36,972 nt of DNA from JBBQKG01 sp038326655 (GTDB lineage Bacteria; Actinomycetota; Thermoleophilia; Solirubrobacterales; JBBDJG01), in NCBI GenBank assembly GCA_038326655.1, contig JBBQKG010000028.1, positions 1 through 36,972 on the forward strand. Reading direction: 5' to 3'. A program made the translations under genes and the position numbers. Of the stretch, positions 1-7,867 are shown piece by piece. Position 1 is the stretch's first letter; the number at the start of each line of letters is the position of its first letter. Below the pieces are notes generated by a model. The model was not told where the DNA came from. It was given only the letters and a program-made list of their open reading frames with translations, and made no database searches.

Positions 1-387
1 CCGTTCGGGCTCGGCGCGGCGCTCGGCGGGAGCCTCGCGGCCGGCCTGACCGGGTTGCTGTGGGGCGGCTTCGTGCGGATCTTCTTCCTGCACCACATCA
101 CCTACAGCATCAACTCGCTCTGCCACTTCTTCGGCAGGCGACGCTTCGACACCGGGGACGAGTCGCGCAACCTCACCTGGCTCGCGCCTTTCTCGTTCGG
201 CGAGGCATGGCACAACAACCACCACGCCTTCCCGACCTCGGCTGCCCACGGCCTGCGGCGCTGGGAGCGGGCGCTTGACCCATCCGCGGCCCTGATCGGG
301 GCGCTCGAGCGGCTCGGGCTCGTATGGAACGTGGTCCGCATCGCGCCTGAGCGCCAGGAGCGCAAGGCGCTCGGCGAGCTTGCCTGA
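1..387 (+). CDS. Fatty-acid desaturase, C-terminal part (5' end outside window)
   Basis: The reading frame is open from base 1, so only the last 128 residues are present. The visible part has a hydrophobic stretch (PFGLGAALGGSLAAGLTGLL), then HHITYSINSLCH and the third histidine box HNNHH followed by AFP. This is the pattern of membrane di-iron acyl-CoA or acyl-lipid delta-9-type desaturases, which insert a cis double bond into saturated acyl chains. The last 8 nt overlap the next gene, a cyclopropane-synthase-type methyltransferase that acts on just such unsaturated acyl chains, so the two probably form a lipid-modification operon. The first two histidine boxes lie outside the window. Family assignment is firm; substrate form (CoA, ACP or lipid) cannot be told. 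Confidence 0.88.
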   Translation, partial: PFGLGAALGGSLAAGLTGLLWGGFVRIFFLHHITYSINSLCHFFGRRRFDTGDESRNLTWLAPFSFGEAWHNNHHAFPTSAAHGLRRWERALDPSAALIGALERLGLVWNVVRIAPERQERKALGELA

Positions 388-1591
388 GGCGCGCGCCGTC
401 CCGCTCCGTCGCGAGCTCGCGCGGGCACTCCCGGAGCGGCCCTTCACGGTCGTGCTGTGGGACGGGTCGACCGTGCCGTCCACGGGGCCAAACGGGCCCA
501 CGTTCTCGGTCCGCTCGCCGAAAGCGCTCACGCACCTGCTGCGGGCCCCCGGTCAGCTCGGGCTGGGCCGCGCCTACGTGAGCGGGCTGATCGAGGTCGA
601 CGACATGGACGCGGCGGTCGAGCTGCTGGACAGCTGGAGTCCCCCACCGATCTCGCGCGGGGAGCAGGTGAAGCTCGCGCTTGCCGCTGCGGTCGCCGGT
701 GGGCTCGGCCGCCCGCCCGACGTCCCGGACGCCGAGCTGCAGCCGAGCAGCGGGGCCCGGCACAGCCGCGAGCGCGACGCCCGCGCCGTGCGCCATCACT
801 ACGACGTCGGCAACGAGTTCTTCGAGCTGTTCCTCGATCCGTCGATGACCTACAGCTGTGCGGTCTTCTCGCGCGGCGCCACGACGCTCGAGGAAGCCCA
901 GGAGACCAAGCTGGAGCTGGTTTGCTCGAAGCTGCGCCTCCAGCCCGGCGACCGCGTGCTGGACGTGGGCTGCGGGTGGGGCAGCTTCGCGATCCACGCC
1001 GCCGCCCGCCATGGCGTCGAGGTGGTCGGCATCACGCTCTCCGAGCCACAGGCAGCGCTTGCGCGCCGGCACGTCGAAGCGGCGGGACTCTCGGACCGGA
1101 TCGAGATTCGCGTGGCGGACTACCGCGACGTCGCCGGAGGCCCGTTCGACGCGATCGCCAGCATCGGCATGGTGGAGCACGTCGGCTCGGCTCGGATCGA
1201 CCTGTACGCGGAGCGGCTCGCCGGTCTACTCCGGCCCGGCGGCCGGTTCCTCAACCACGGCATCGCCCGGCTTCGCCATTCCGACCCCGAGGCAGGCGAG
1301 TTCACGAACCGCTACGTGTTCCCGGACGGGGCGCCTCTCCACCTCTCGCGGGTGCAGTTCGCGCTCGAGCGCGCGGGGCTCGAGACCGAGCACGTCGAAA
1401 GCCTGCGCGCCGACTACGTGGAGACGCTGCGCCACTGGCTCGTGCGGCTCGAGGACCGGCTCGACGAGGCGGTCGCGCTCGGCGGCGAGGATCGTGTGCG
1501 CGTCTGGCGGCTCTACCTGCGCGCGGCGCGGCGCGGGTTCGAGCGCGGCTTCATCGGCCTGTACCAGGTGCTCGCCCGACGGCCTGGCTGA
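380..1591 (+). CDS. Cyclopropane-fatty-acyl-phospholipid synthase family methyltransferase
   Basis: 403 residues, the usual length for this family. It carries the class I SAM-binding motif VLDVGCGWGSFAIHAA, the upstream family block MTYSCAVF with RHHYDVGNEFFELFLD before it, and SIGMVEHVG, matching the conserved acidic active-site region of CFA synthases. The C-terminus ends GFIGLYQVLARR as in relatives. These enzymes transfer a methylene or methyl group from SAM to the double bond of membrane phospholipid acyl chains, giving cyclopropane or 10-methyl branches. The TTG start at 380 overlaps the desaturase stop and suggests translational coupling; I see no strong ribosome site and the exact start is uncertain. 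Whether the product is a ring or a methyl branch depends on partner reductases not seen here. Confidence 0.9.
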   Translation: MPEARAVPLRRELARALPERPFTVVLWDGSTVPSTGPNGPTFSVRSPKALTHLLRAPGQLGLGRAYVSGLIEVDDMDAAVELLDSWSPPPISRGEQVKLALAAAVAGGLGRPPDVPDAELQPSSGARHSRERDARAVRHHYDVGNEFFELFLDPSMTYSCAVFSRGATTLEEAQETKLELVCSKLRLQPGDRVLDVGCGWGSFAIHAAARHGVEVVGITLSEPQAALARRHVEAAGLSDRIEIRVADYRDVAGGPFDAIASIGMVEHVGSARIDLYAERLAGLLRPGGRFLNHGIARLRHSDPEAGEFTNRYVFPDGAPLHLSRVQFALERAGLETEHVESLRADYVETLRHWLVRLEDRLDEAVALGGEDRVRVWRLYLRAARRGFERGFIGLYQVLARRPG

Positions 1592-1594
1592 GCA

Positions 1595-1936
1595 TCACTG
1601 GACGAAGACTCCCTCCACCGCGAAGAGGGTGTTGTCGGCGGTGCTCACGACTCCGTCCGGGCCGCCGTCGCGAACCTGGACCTGCCCGAGCTGCCAGACC
1701 ATGCGCTTGAGCTCCTTGACGGTGCCGGGCACGATCGTGTCCGCAGTCGTGTGGAGCACGCAGGACCCGCCGGTCGTGTCAGATGCGGTGGCGGCGCACG
1801 GAACAGTGAAATCAAGCGAGCCGTCCTGGACGGTCGCTGCCGTGAACCCGCCGGCGCCGTTGTCGTGGTCGGTGATCCGTACGCCGGCATGGGCGGTCGC
1901 CGGCAGCACCAGCGCCGCGGTCAGCAATGCCAACAT
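1595..1936 (-). CDS. Small secreted protein of unknown function
   Basis: 113 residues. The N-terminus MLALLTAALVLPATAHA is a clean Sec signal peptide with an A-x-A cleavage site. The mature part has two cysteines (..VPCAATA.. and ..GSCVLHTT..) and ends in a compact block, MVWQLGQVQVRDGG followed by PDGVVSTADNTLF and EGVFVQ. I believe similar tails recur in secreted proteins of related actinobacteria but cannot name a domain. The start is chosen at the ATG at 1936 (GTG one codon upstream also possible) because it begins the signal peptide and follows a purine-rich stretch GGGAAAGAAGAAG. The reading frame stays open upstream but there overlaps the zinc-protein gene. The stop lies 3 bp from the convergent CFA-synthase stop. 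It may be last in the meaB operon. Confidence 0.6.
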   Translation of the reverse strand: MLALLTAALVLPATAHAGVRITDHDNGAGGFTAATVQDGSLDFTVPCAATASDTTGGSCVLHTTADTIVPGTVKELKRMVWQLGQVQVRDGGPDGVVSTADNTLFAVEGVFVQ

Positions 1937-1988
1937 CACTTGCGCATACTTCTTCTTTCCCGGTGGCTCGCTGCCGACCGTACCACGG

Positions 1989-2279
1989 TCAGCCACGGCC
2001 GAACAGGCGCGCGAACAAGCCTGTGCGCTCGGCCCGGGGTTGGGTCGCCCGCCACTCGTCACGCGTCGGCAGCCGCCCCGCCTTCCGCGCCGCGAGCGCG
2101 CACTTGGTGTGCGCATGCCGGCGCCGGCTCGTGTCGCCCTCCGGCGCCACCAGCACGTGCTCGCTGAGCGCCGGCAGGTACCGGCCGCAGAACGGGCAGG
2201 TGTAGGTCGCGGGCCTGCGGTTCTGGGCCCGGCGGATCGTCCACCAGGGAGCGCTCAGGAACGCTCGGCTTCGCGCCAC
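1989..2279 (-). CDS. Small zinc-ribbon-like protein downstream of meaB
   Basis: 96 residues. The core is YTCPFCGRYLPAL followed about 25 residues later by HAHTKCALAARK, giving a C-x2-C plus H-x-H-x3-C set able to bind one zinc ion. The C-terminus (TGLFARLFGRG) is short and basic. The GTG start at 2279 lies 25 nt inside the meaB gene, so translation is probably coupled to it. The function is unknown; small proteins of this kind could be nucleic-acid-binding or structural zinc proteins. The overlap and same strand make it an operon member with the MeaB GTPase. Confidence 0.65.
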   Translation of the reverse strand: MARSRAFLSAPWWTIRRAQNRRPATYTCPFCGRYLPALSEHVLVAPEGDTSRRRHAHTKCALAARKAGRLPTRDEWRATQPRAERTGLFARLFGRG

Positions 2280-3244
2280 TCGAGCACCAGCTCCGCGGCG
2301 CTCGCCGGGTCGAGCTCGCGCTTCACCACCCTGTCGAGCAGCTCGCGGACGCGGTCGCTGCTCCGTACCGAGCGGTCGAGCTCCCGGCGGAGCCGGACGG
2401 CGGCCAGGCCCATCACCTCGTTGCGGAGGTTGCGGCCCCGGCGCTCCTCCAGCGTCCCCTGCGCGGCGATGTGGTCGTAGTGCGAGTCCACCGCAGCGGC
2501 GAGCTCGTCGATGCCCTTGCCTTCGGTCGCCTCGGTACGGATGATCGGGACCTTCCAGTCCGTCTGCGGCCCGAGCGAGAGGACCCCGCGGATCTCCCGC
2601 ACCATCGTGTCGGTGAGCGGGTGGTTGGCCTTGTTCACGACGATCACGTCGGGGATCTCCATCACGCCCGCCTTCAGCGCCTGGACCGAGTCGCCGGATC
2701 CCGGCATCAGCGCGAGCACGATCGTGTCGGCATGGTCGATGATGTCGATCTCGGCCTGTCCGACGCCGACCGTCTCGACGAGCACCTCCTCCTTGCCGGC
2801 GGCATCCATCAGCAGCACCGCCTGGAGCGTCGCCTCCGAGAGCCCGCCGAGCGCTCCTCTGCTCGCCATCGAGCGGATGTACACGCCCTCGTCGAGGAAG
2901 TGCTCGGTGAGCCGGATCCGGTCGCCCAGCAGGGCGCCCTCGGTAAAGGGACTGGACGGGTCGATCGAGAGCACGCCGACGTCACGCTGGAGCGCCCGCG
3001 CATGCTTGACGAGCCCGCCGATCAGCGTGCTCTTTCCCACCCCGGGCGGCCCGGTGAACCCCATGATGCGCGCCTTCCCCGTGTGGGGATACACGGCGCG
3101 CACCAGCTCCCAGCCCGCCGGGTCGTCGTTCTCGACGAGCGTGATCCCCCGCGCGAGCGCGCGCTTCTCGCCCGCCAGCAGGCGGTCCGCGAGCGTCGCC
3201 TTCCCGGTCTCGTCCGTGCCCTTGGGTCTCGTCTCGGGTCCCAC
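2255..3244 (-). CDS. meaB: MeaB/ArgK-type GTPase, methylmalonyl-CoA mutase chaperone
   Basis: 329 residues from the GTG at 3244. The P-loop GPPGVGKS lies near residues 65-72, followed by SIDPSSPFTEGALLGDRIR, the switch-like ETVGVGQAEIDI and NKAN, all hallmarks of the MeaB/ArgK G3E GTPases. These proteins load and protect the adenosylcobalamin cofactor of methylmalonyl-CoA mutase or related acyl-CoA mutases. The frame stays open to 3343, but that extension would overlap the divergent acyltransferase gene and reads as low-complexity shadow; homologues start close to the chosen GTG. No mutase gene lies in the window, so its partner is elsewhere. It overlaps the small zinc protein downstream. Confidence 0.92.
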   Translation of the reverse strand: MGPETRPKGTDETGKATLADRLLAGEKRALARGITLVENDDPAGWELVRAVYPHTGKARIMGFTGPPGVGKSTLIGGLVKHARALQRDVGVLSIDPSSPFTEGALLGDRIRLTEHFLDEGVYIRSMASRGALGGLSEATLQAVLLMDAAGKEEVLVETVGVGQAEIDIIDHADTIVLALMPGSGDSVQALKAGVMEIPDVIVVNKANHPLTDTMVREIRGVLSLGPQTDWKVPIIRTEATEGKGIDELAAAVDSHYDHIAAQGTLEERRGRNLRNEVMGLAAVRLRRELDRSVRSSDRVRELLDRVVKRELDPASAAELVLEWREAERS

Positions 3245-3252
3245 CGCGAGCC

Positions 3253-3258
3253 TATGAT
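3253..3258 (+). promoter_or_regulatory. -10-like hexamer for a leaderless acyltransferase mRNA
   Basis: TATGAT lies 9 nt before the GTG at 3268. With usual -10 to start-point spacing, transcription would begin at or next to the start codon, leaving no room for a ribosome-binding site. No Shine-Dalgarno sequence is seen. The site sits in the 23-bp gap between the divergent meaB and acyltransferase genes. Confidence 0.5.
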
Positions 3259-3267
3259 TGCAGTCCC

Positions 3268-3972
3268 GTGAGCCGCGAAACCCTGGAGCCTGCGGAGCGC
3301 CTGCCGGAGATGCCGGCGCTGCCGATGGAGGCACCGACCACACGACGTGGCAAGCGGGCGCTGCTCCGGTTCCTCCTGCGAAACCGCATGATCACGCCGA
3401 AGTACGCGCTGCTCGCGCTGCGCCTGCTCTGGCGGCGATACCTGACGCCAACCGGGCGGCGAATCACCCTCGACGGCATGCTCTTCCTCGGCGGAGGGGT
3501 GAAGTTGCAAATCGGGCGGACCGCGCGGCTCCACTTCGGGCGGTGGGTGTGGATCGGCCACGGCACCAAGATCCGCTGCCACGAGGGCGAAGTGCGGATC
3601 GGCGACAAGACGGTGCTCGGCCAGGAGTGCACGATCTCGGCGTATCAGCGGATCTCGATCGGCGAGCAGTGCATCGTCGCCGACCGCGTGATGTTGATCG
3701 ACTTCGACCACAACGTCGCCCACGTGGAGCGGCCGATCCGAGTCCAGGGGATCTACAAGCGCGACGTGCGCGTCGGCAGCAACGTCTGGATCGGCTACGG
3801 CGCGCAGATCCTGCGCGGCGTGACGATCGGCGACAACGCGATCATCGGTGCCTCCGCGGTGGTCACGAAGGACGTGCCGGCGAACGCGGTCGTGGGGGGC
3901 TCGCCCGCGCGCGTGATCAGGATGCGGGAAGCGCCGGCGACGCTCGCCTGGCGAGACCCGGTTGAGCCGTAG
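3268..3972 (+). CDS. Left-handed beta-helix (hexapeptide repeat) acyltransferase
   Basis: 234 residues. After an N-terminal segment of about 70 residues it shows repeated hexapeptides: LGGGVKLQIG, VWIGHGTKI, VRIGDKTVLG, ISIGEQCIVAD, VRVGSNVWIGYGAQIL and VTIGDNAIIGASAVV, ending VVGGSPARVI. This is the WcaF/LacA-like O-acetyltransferase fold that moves an acetyl or acyl group from acyl-CoA to a sugar hydroxyl. The catalytic histidine is likely the one in FDHNVAH. GTG start with no Shine-Dalgarno but a -10 hexamer just upstream. It converges on, and overlaps by 56 bp, the diguanylate cyclase gene. A hexapeptide acyltransferase (Rv3034c) also sits in the mycobacterial cluster that resembles the neighbouring trio, so acylation of a polysaccharide is a reasonable guess. 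Confidence 0.88.
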   Translation: MSRETLEPAERLPEMPALPMEAPTTRRGKRALLRFLLRNRMITPKYALLALRLLWRRYLTPTGRRITLDGMLFLGGGVKLQIGRTARLHFGRWVWIGHGTKIRCHEGEVRIGDKTVLGQECTISAYQRISIGEQCIVADRVMLIDFDHNVAHVERPIRVQGIYKRDVRVGSNVWIGYGAQILRGVTIGDNAIIGASAVVTKDVPANAVVGGSPARVIRMREAPATLAWRDPVEP

Positions 3973-5074
3973 GCTGCAGCCGCGGCGCGGGACGTCGGGC
4001 CGTCTTGTCCTCGTACATCGCCTCGTCCGCGCGCGCAAGCAAGTCCTCGGGGGATAGGTCCGCGGAGTCGTACTCGGCCACTCCCACGCTCATGCCGGCG
4101 CCCTCGGCATCGAGGCTGCGCTGCAACTTGGACGCAAGGTTGTGGAGCCCTTCACCCCCGGTCTCCGGACACAGGACGACGAACTCGTCGCCGGCCAGGC
4201 GTGCGGCGAGGTCCGACTGCCGGATGTCCCCGGAGAGAGTCTCGGCGATCGACACCAGCGCCCGGTCGCCCGCGGCATGGCCCTCGCTGTCGTTGATCTG
4301 CTTGAGGCCGTCCATGTCGAGCAGGATCAAGCCGAGCTCGCGGTCGTAACGGCGGGCACGGCCCCATTCGTGTCCGAGGCGCTCGTAGAAGGCAAGGCGA
4401 TTCGGGATCCCGGTGAGCGGATCGGCGAGTGCGACGCGGCGCGCCCGACGCGCACGCCGGCGCTCGCGGATCCAGACGAGCGCGAAGGCGACCGCGGCCA
4501 GCAACGCCGCGCAGAGCGCGGCGAGGAACTCGCTCGGAATCCGCTGCACGATCCGCTCGGCCGCCGACGGCCCCGCGGGCACAGGCTTTCGCGAGGCGAC
4601 CGGCCGCGTGACCGCGACCGGCGTTCCTGACGCCTTGGAGCGGGGGCTCGACGTGCCGGCGGCACCGGTCCGCGCGGATCCACGTGGCGCGGCGCCAGAC
4701 GCGGCCGGCGTGGCCGGAACGACGCTGCCGGTGCGCCCGCCGGGGCGCGACGGCGCGCTCGCGGCCGGAGCGCTCCCGGAGGAGGACCCCCCGGAGGAAG
4801 TCCCGCCGGCGGCGGGCTTCGGCATGGAAGGCGTGGTCGACGGCCCCGGCGGCGGCGGCGAGGCCGGCGGCTGGCCCACCGTGAGGCCGACCCCGCCCGG
4901 GCCGACGTCGACCCCCGCGCCCGGCACCGTCACGTGCGCCTGCGGCGAGTCGGCCGGAAGCTTGACGCCCGGGACGTTCACCTCCAGCGCCCTCGCGGGC
5001 GCGCAGGGTGCGGCGAGCACCGTGATCGAGGCGAGCGCGGCGAGTACGGACTTGAGTCGAGGCGAGGCGGACAC
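3917..5074 (-). CDS. Membrane diguanylate cyclase (GGDEF, AGDEF variant) with a secreted Pro-rich N-terminal region
   Basis: 385 residues from the GTG at 5074. Residues 1-29 form a signal peptide (..VLAALASITVLAAPCAPARA). Residues 31-175 are an extracytoplasmic region opening with EVNVPGVKLP and then very rich in Pro, Gly, Ser and Ala. A transmembrane helix spans about 183-201, and the GGDEF domain about 215-357. The active loop reads AGDEF at 294-298, a variant known to be active in some enzymes. DMDGLKQIND supplies the metal and substrate site, and RQSD at 285-288, five residues before the loop, matches the product-inhibition I-site. It should make c-di-GMP from GTP. The frame continues open upstream but only as shadow of the glycosyltransferase gene. 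The 3' end overlaps the convergent acyltransferase by 56 bp. Confidence 0.85.
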   Translation of the reverse strand: MSASPRLKSVLAALASITVLAAPCAPARALEVNVPGVKLPADSPQAHVTVPGAGVDVGPGGVGLTVGQPPASPPPPGPSTTPSMPKPAAGGTSSGGSSSGSAPAASAPSRPGGRTGSVVPATPAASGAAPRGSARTGAAGTSSPRSKASGTPVAVTRPVASRKPVPAGPSAAERIVQRIPSEFLAALCAALLAAVAFALVWIRERRRARRARRVALADPLTGIPNRLAFYERLGHEWGRARRYDRELGLILLDMDGLKQINDSEGHAAGDRALVSIAETLSGDIRQSDLAARLAGDEFVVLCPETGGEGLHNLASKLQRSLDAEGAGMSVGVAEYDSADLSPEDLLARADEAMYEDKTARRPAPRLQPTAQPGLARRASPALPAS

Positions 5075-5144
5075 GTCCCTGTTCCCGCGGCTTAGATCGG
5101 CCGCTTCGAGGAAGGCCTTAAGCGCCCTGGACGACCGTCGTGGC

Positions 5145-6335
5145 TCAGGCGCGCGCGACGCCCGCCGTGAGCGCCTCGTACAGCGCCGCCGTGCGGTCGG
5201 CGACGTCGGCCCAGTCGAAGCTGCGCACGTGCTCGTAGGCCTCGGCGACCAGCCGCTGACCGAGCTCGTCGTCGGCGAGCACGCGGATCGCGACCTCGGC
5301 GAGCGACGCGGGATCGCGGGAGCGGAACCGAAGCCCCACGTCCTCGTGCGGCACCACCTCCCGGAGGCCGCCGGTGTCGGCGACCAGGCAGGGGCAGCCC
5401 GACGCCATCGCCTCCAGGGCGACGAGCCCGAACGGCTCGTAGATCGAGGGCACCACGGTGAGGTCGGCGATCCGGTAGAGCGTGTGCAGCACGTCGTCGC
5501 CGATCCAGCCGAGGAAGGTGCCGTGCTCGAGCAGCCCAAGGTCGGCCGCCTGCTGACGCAGCTCCTGCTCGTGCGTCCCGGACCCGGCCACCACGAACCG
5601 GACCCCGTCGAGCTGGTCGATCACACGGGGCAGGGCTTCCAGCGCGATCTGGAACCCCTTCTCGTACACGAGCCGGCCGACCAGCAGCAGGAGCTTCTGG
5701 CCCGGCTCGGCGAAGCGCGCGCGAAATGCGCGCATCGCTTCCTTGTCGAAGGGCTGCAGGTCGGCCGGGTCGATGCCGTTCGGGATCACCGCCACGCCGT
5801 CCTCCTCGATCCCGTACACGTCCGAGATGTGTTCGCGCATGTAGGCGGAGCAGGCGATCACCTGATCGGCGCGGTTTGCCATCCAGCGCTCGATGCCGTG
5901 GATGTGGCTCTGGGGATGCTTGTCGACCCATCCCTGGTGGCGCCCGAACTCGGTCGCGTGGATCGTCACCACGAGGGGGGCGCGGAGGCGCTTCGCGAGG
6001 TGGTCGCCCGCCACCGAGACCAGCCAGTCGTGGCCGTGCACGAGGTCGAAGTCGTATCGGTCGCCGAGCTCCACCCCGGCGGCGAGCATGTCCGTGTTCA
6101 TGTGCTCGACCCAGGTGATGAACTCGCCCAGCTCGGCGGGGCGCAGCGGCTCTAGCACGCGATGGAGGTAGACGCCGTCGACGACCTCCTCCGACGGTGA
6201 CTCCTCACGCCCACGCGTGAGCACGTGCACCTCGATGCCAAGCCCGGCGAGGTTCTCGGAGAGCTTGCGGACGTGGCGGGCGAGGCCGCCCTCGATCAGC
6301 GGCGGGTACTCCCAGGAGAGCATCAGCACCTGCAT
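5145..6335 (-). CDS. GT4 glycosyltransferase, Rv3032/glycogen-synthase-like
   Basis: 396 residues. The N-terminus MQVLMLSWEYPP.IEGGLARHV is the nucleotide-sugar/acceptor loop of GT4 enzymes, HGHDW lies near residue 100, and the E-x7-E motif EPFGLVALE spans 300-308. These retaining enzymes extend alpha-1,4-glucan from ADP- or UDP-glucose in the cytoplasm. The start is the ATG at 6333-6335, which shares its first base with the stop of the GH57 gene (TGATG), so translation is tightly coupled. The gene order methyltransferase-GH57-GT4 and the lengths match the mycobacterial Rv3030-Rv3031-Rv3032 cluster for methylglucose lipopolysaccharide; classical glycogen synthesis is the alternative. Confidence 0.9.
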   Translation of the reverse strand: MQVLMLSWEYPPLIEGGLARHVRKLSENLAGLGIEVHVLTRGREESPSEEVVDGVYLHRVLEPLRPAELGEFITWVEHMNTDMLAAGVELGDRYDFDLVHGHDWLVSVAGDHLAKRLRAPLVVTIHATEFGRHQGWVDKHPQSHIHGIERWMANRADQVIACSAYMREHISDVYGIEEDGVAVIPNGIDPADLQPFDKEAMRAFRARFAEPGQKLLLLVGRLVYEKGFQIALEALPRVIDQLDGVRFVVAGSGTHEQELRQQAADLGLLEHGTFLGWIGDDVLHTLYRIADLTVVPSIYEPFGLVALEAMASGCPCLVADTGGLREVVPHEDVGLRFRSRDPASLAEVAIRVLADDELGQRLVAEAYEHVRSFDWADVADRTAALYEALTAGVARA

Positions 6336-7867
6336 CAGCGGTCCGCCTCGGAGCGTCCCCACGGCGACGACGGCGCGATCAGCGGCGCGACGTCGAGGCC
6401 GGGCGCAAGCCCGCGCAGCGAAGGCTCGACTGGCGGTCCCCCCGGCATCGGGGGGAAGTCTTTCACGGCGCCCCCCAGCGCGCCCAGCGCACGCTCGAAC
6501 TCGGCGGCGTGGTCGCGGATCCGCCGCTGCGGATAGTCGCCCGCGAGCGCGCGAGTCGCCATGAACGCCCAATCGCTGGACTGAAGCGCGAGCAGCTCCC
6601 GCGCGGCCCGCTCGCCGGCCGGGCGACTGCCGTTCAGGGCGGCCGCGCCGGCGAGGGCGCCGACGAGCCTCAACTCGGCCTCGCGGGCGGGCCAGACGAT
6701 CTCCGCGACTTGGGGCGAATCCCAGGTGCGCAGGTCCTTGTCCATTCCCCAGCTCGACTCGACCAGCGCCCGATCGCCCGGCGGATGGCGTTCGAGCGCC
6801 TCCGGAAGGGTGCCGAGCGCGAGGCCGGCGGCCCGCGCCTCCTCGAAGACCGCGTCGAGCCACGCAACCCCCTCGTACCACCAATGGCCGAGCAGCTCGG
6901 TGTCGAGGGCGCACACCACCAGCGCGGGCCGCCCGCGCGCGGCTCGGTACGCGTCGGCACGATCGATCACCCGTCCGACGAAGTCCCGTGCGTGGTCACG
7001 CGCACGAGCGCGGCCGGCCTCGGGTTCGTACACGGCGCCCGAGATCGCGAACGGCCGCAGCCCGTTGATCGTGGGCTCGTGGTAGTCGCGGTAGGCGGGA
7101 TCGGCCGGGTAGCCGCGGTCGTCCCAGACGAGGCTGATCGTGTCCCAGTCGATCGGCACCGCGACGGGACCGGCGGGCGTCGCCCGGGGCTCGAGCTGCT
7201 CCGACGGATCGCCGGTGCGCGACTGGTCGACGCAGAAGACACGCACGCCGGCCGCCGCGAGCTGCTGGTCCAAGCCAGGCCGGTAGGCACACTCGGGGAC
7301 CCAGAAGCCGCCGCTCCAGGAGCCGAACCGCGCGCGCTGCGACGCGATGCCGGCACGTAGCTGCAGCTGGGTTCCCTGCTCGGTCGCGAGCAGCGGCAGC
7401 ACCGCGTGGGTCGCGGTCGAGGTCCATAGCTCGACCGCACCCTCGTCGTGCAGGTTGCGGAAGGCGCCGAGCAGGTCTCCGCCACGGCGCTCGAGCTCGT
7501 CCGCCGCCCATTCGTAGTCGCGTGCCGATGCACGCAGCGCGTCCGCGGCGTCGCGCTGCCCCGCGGCCTCCAGGCCCGCGATGTCGAGCCGGTGGCAGTC
7601 GGCGCGCGTCTTGCGCATGAATTGAAGGAAGCGCTCGCCGACATCGGGCAGCGCGAGCTGGTCGGCGAGCACCGGCGTGATGCCGATCGTCGCGATCGGA
7701 CCTCGATCGCGCTCGCCGTGGCGTTCGAGCACGTCGACCAGCGGCAGATAGGAGGCCGCGATCGCCTCGAGCAGCCACTCCTCGCCAAAGGGCCACGTCC
7801 CGAATCCCTCCACGTAGGGCATGTGGGAATGGAGCACCAGGCACAGCTCGCCTCGTTCCTCGCTCAT
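6335..7867 (-). CDS. GH57 1,4-alpha-glucan branching enzyme (Rv3031-like)
   Basis: 510 residues. HSHMPYV near residue 15 is the first GH57 region, GGFWVPECAY (Glu192) aligns with the nucleophile region of GH57 branching enzymes, and ALDTELLGHWWYEG (Asp322) with the acid/base region. The tail has the helical domain of this subfamily (SSDWAFM.TR..A). It would cleave an alpha-1,4 chain and re-attach it through an alpha-1,6 bond. The ATG at 7867 overlaps the stop of the methyltransferase by 4 nt (ATGA), and its own stop shares a base with the GT4 start, so three genes form one transcript. No signal peptide; cytosolic. Activity is inferred from family motifs. Confidence 0.92.
   Translation of the reverse strand: MSEERGELCLVLHSHMPYVEGFGTWPFGEEWLLEAIAASYLPLVDVLERHGERDRGPIATIGITPVLADQLALPDVGERFLQFMRKTRADCHRLDIAGLEAAGQRDAADALRASARDYEWAADELERRGGDLLGAFRNLHDEGAVELWTSTATHAVLPLLATEQGTQLQLRAGIASQRARFGSWSGGFWVPECAYRPGLDQQLAAAGVRVFCVDQSRTGDPSEQLEPRATPAGPVAVPIDWDTISLVWDDRGYPADPAYRDYHEPTINGLRPFAISGAVYEPEAGRARARDHARDFVGRVIDRADAYRAARGRPALVVCALDTELLGHWWYEGVAWLDAVFEEARAAGLALGTLPEALERHPPGDRALVESSWGMDKDLRTWDSPQVAEIVWPAREAELRLVGALAGAAALNGSRPAGERAARELLALQSSDWAFMATRALAGDYPQRRIRDHAAEFERALGALGGAVKDFPPMPGGPPVEPSLRGLAPGLDVAPLIAPSSPWGRSEADR

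Noticed and set aside
858..2480. 540-codon open frame on the plus strand across the CFA-type gene and beyond
   Set aside because: Its product is a Ser/Arg-rich low-complexity string, and it crosses three genes with recognisable products.
3245..3343. Longer N-terminus for MeaB
   Set aside because: It would overlap the divergent acyltransferase start and its promoter hexamer, and the added residues look random.
4413..6155. 580-codon open frame on the plus strand
   Set aside because: It lies opposite the GGDEF and GT4 genes, which have clear motifs; its translation is rich in Arg, Gly and Ala with no family features, the usual mirror frame in G+C-rich DNA.
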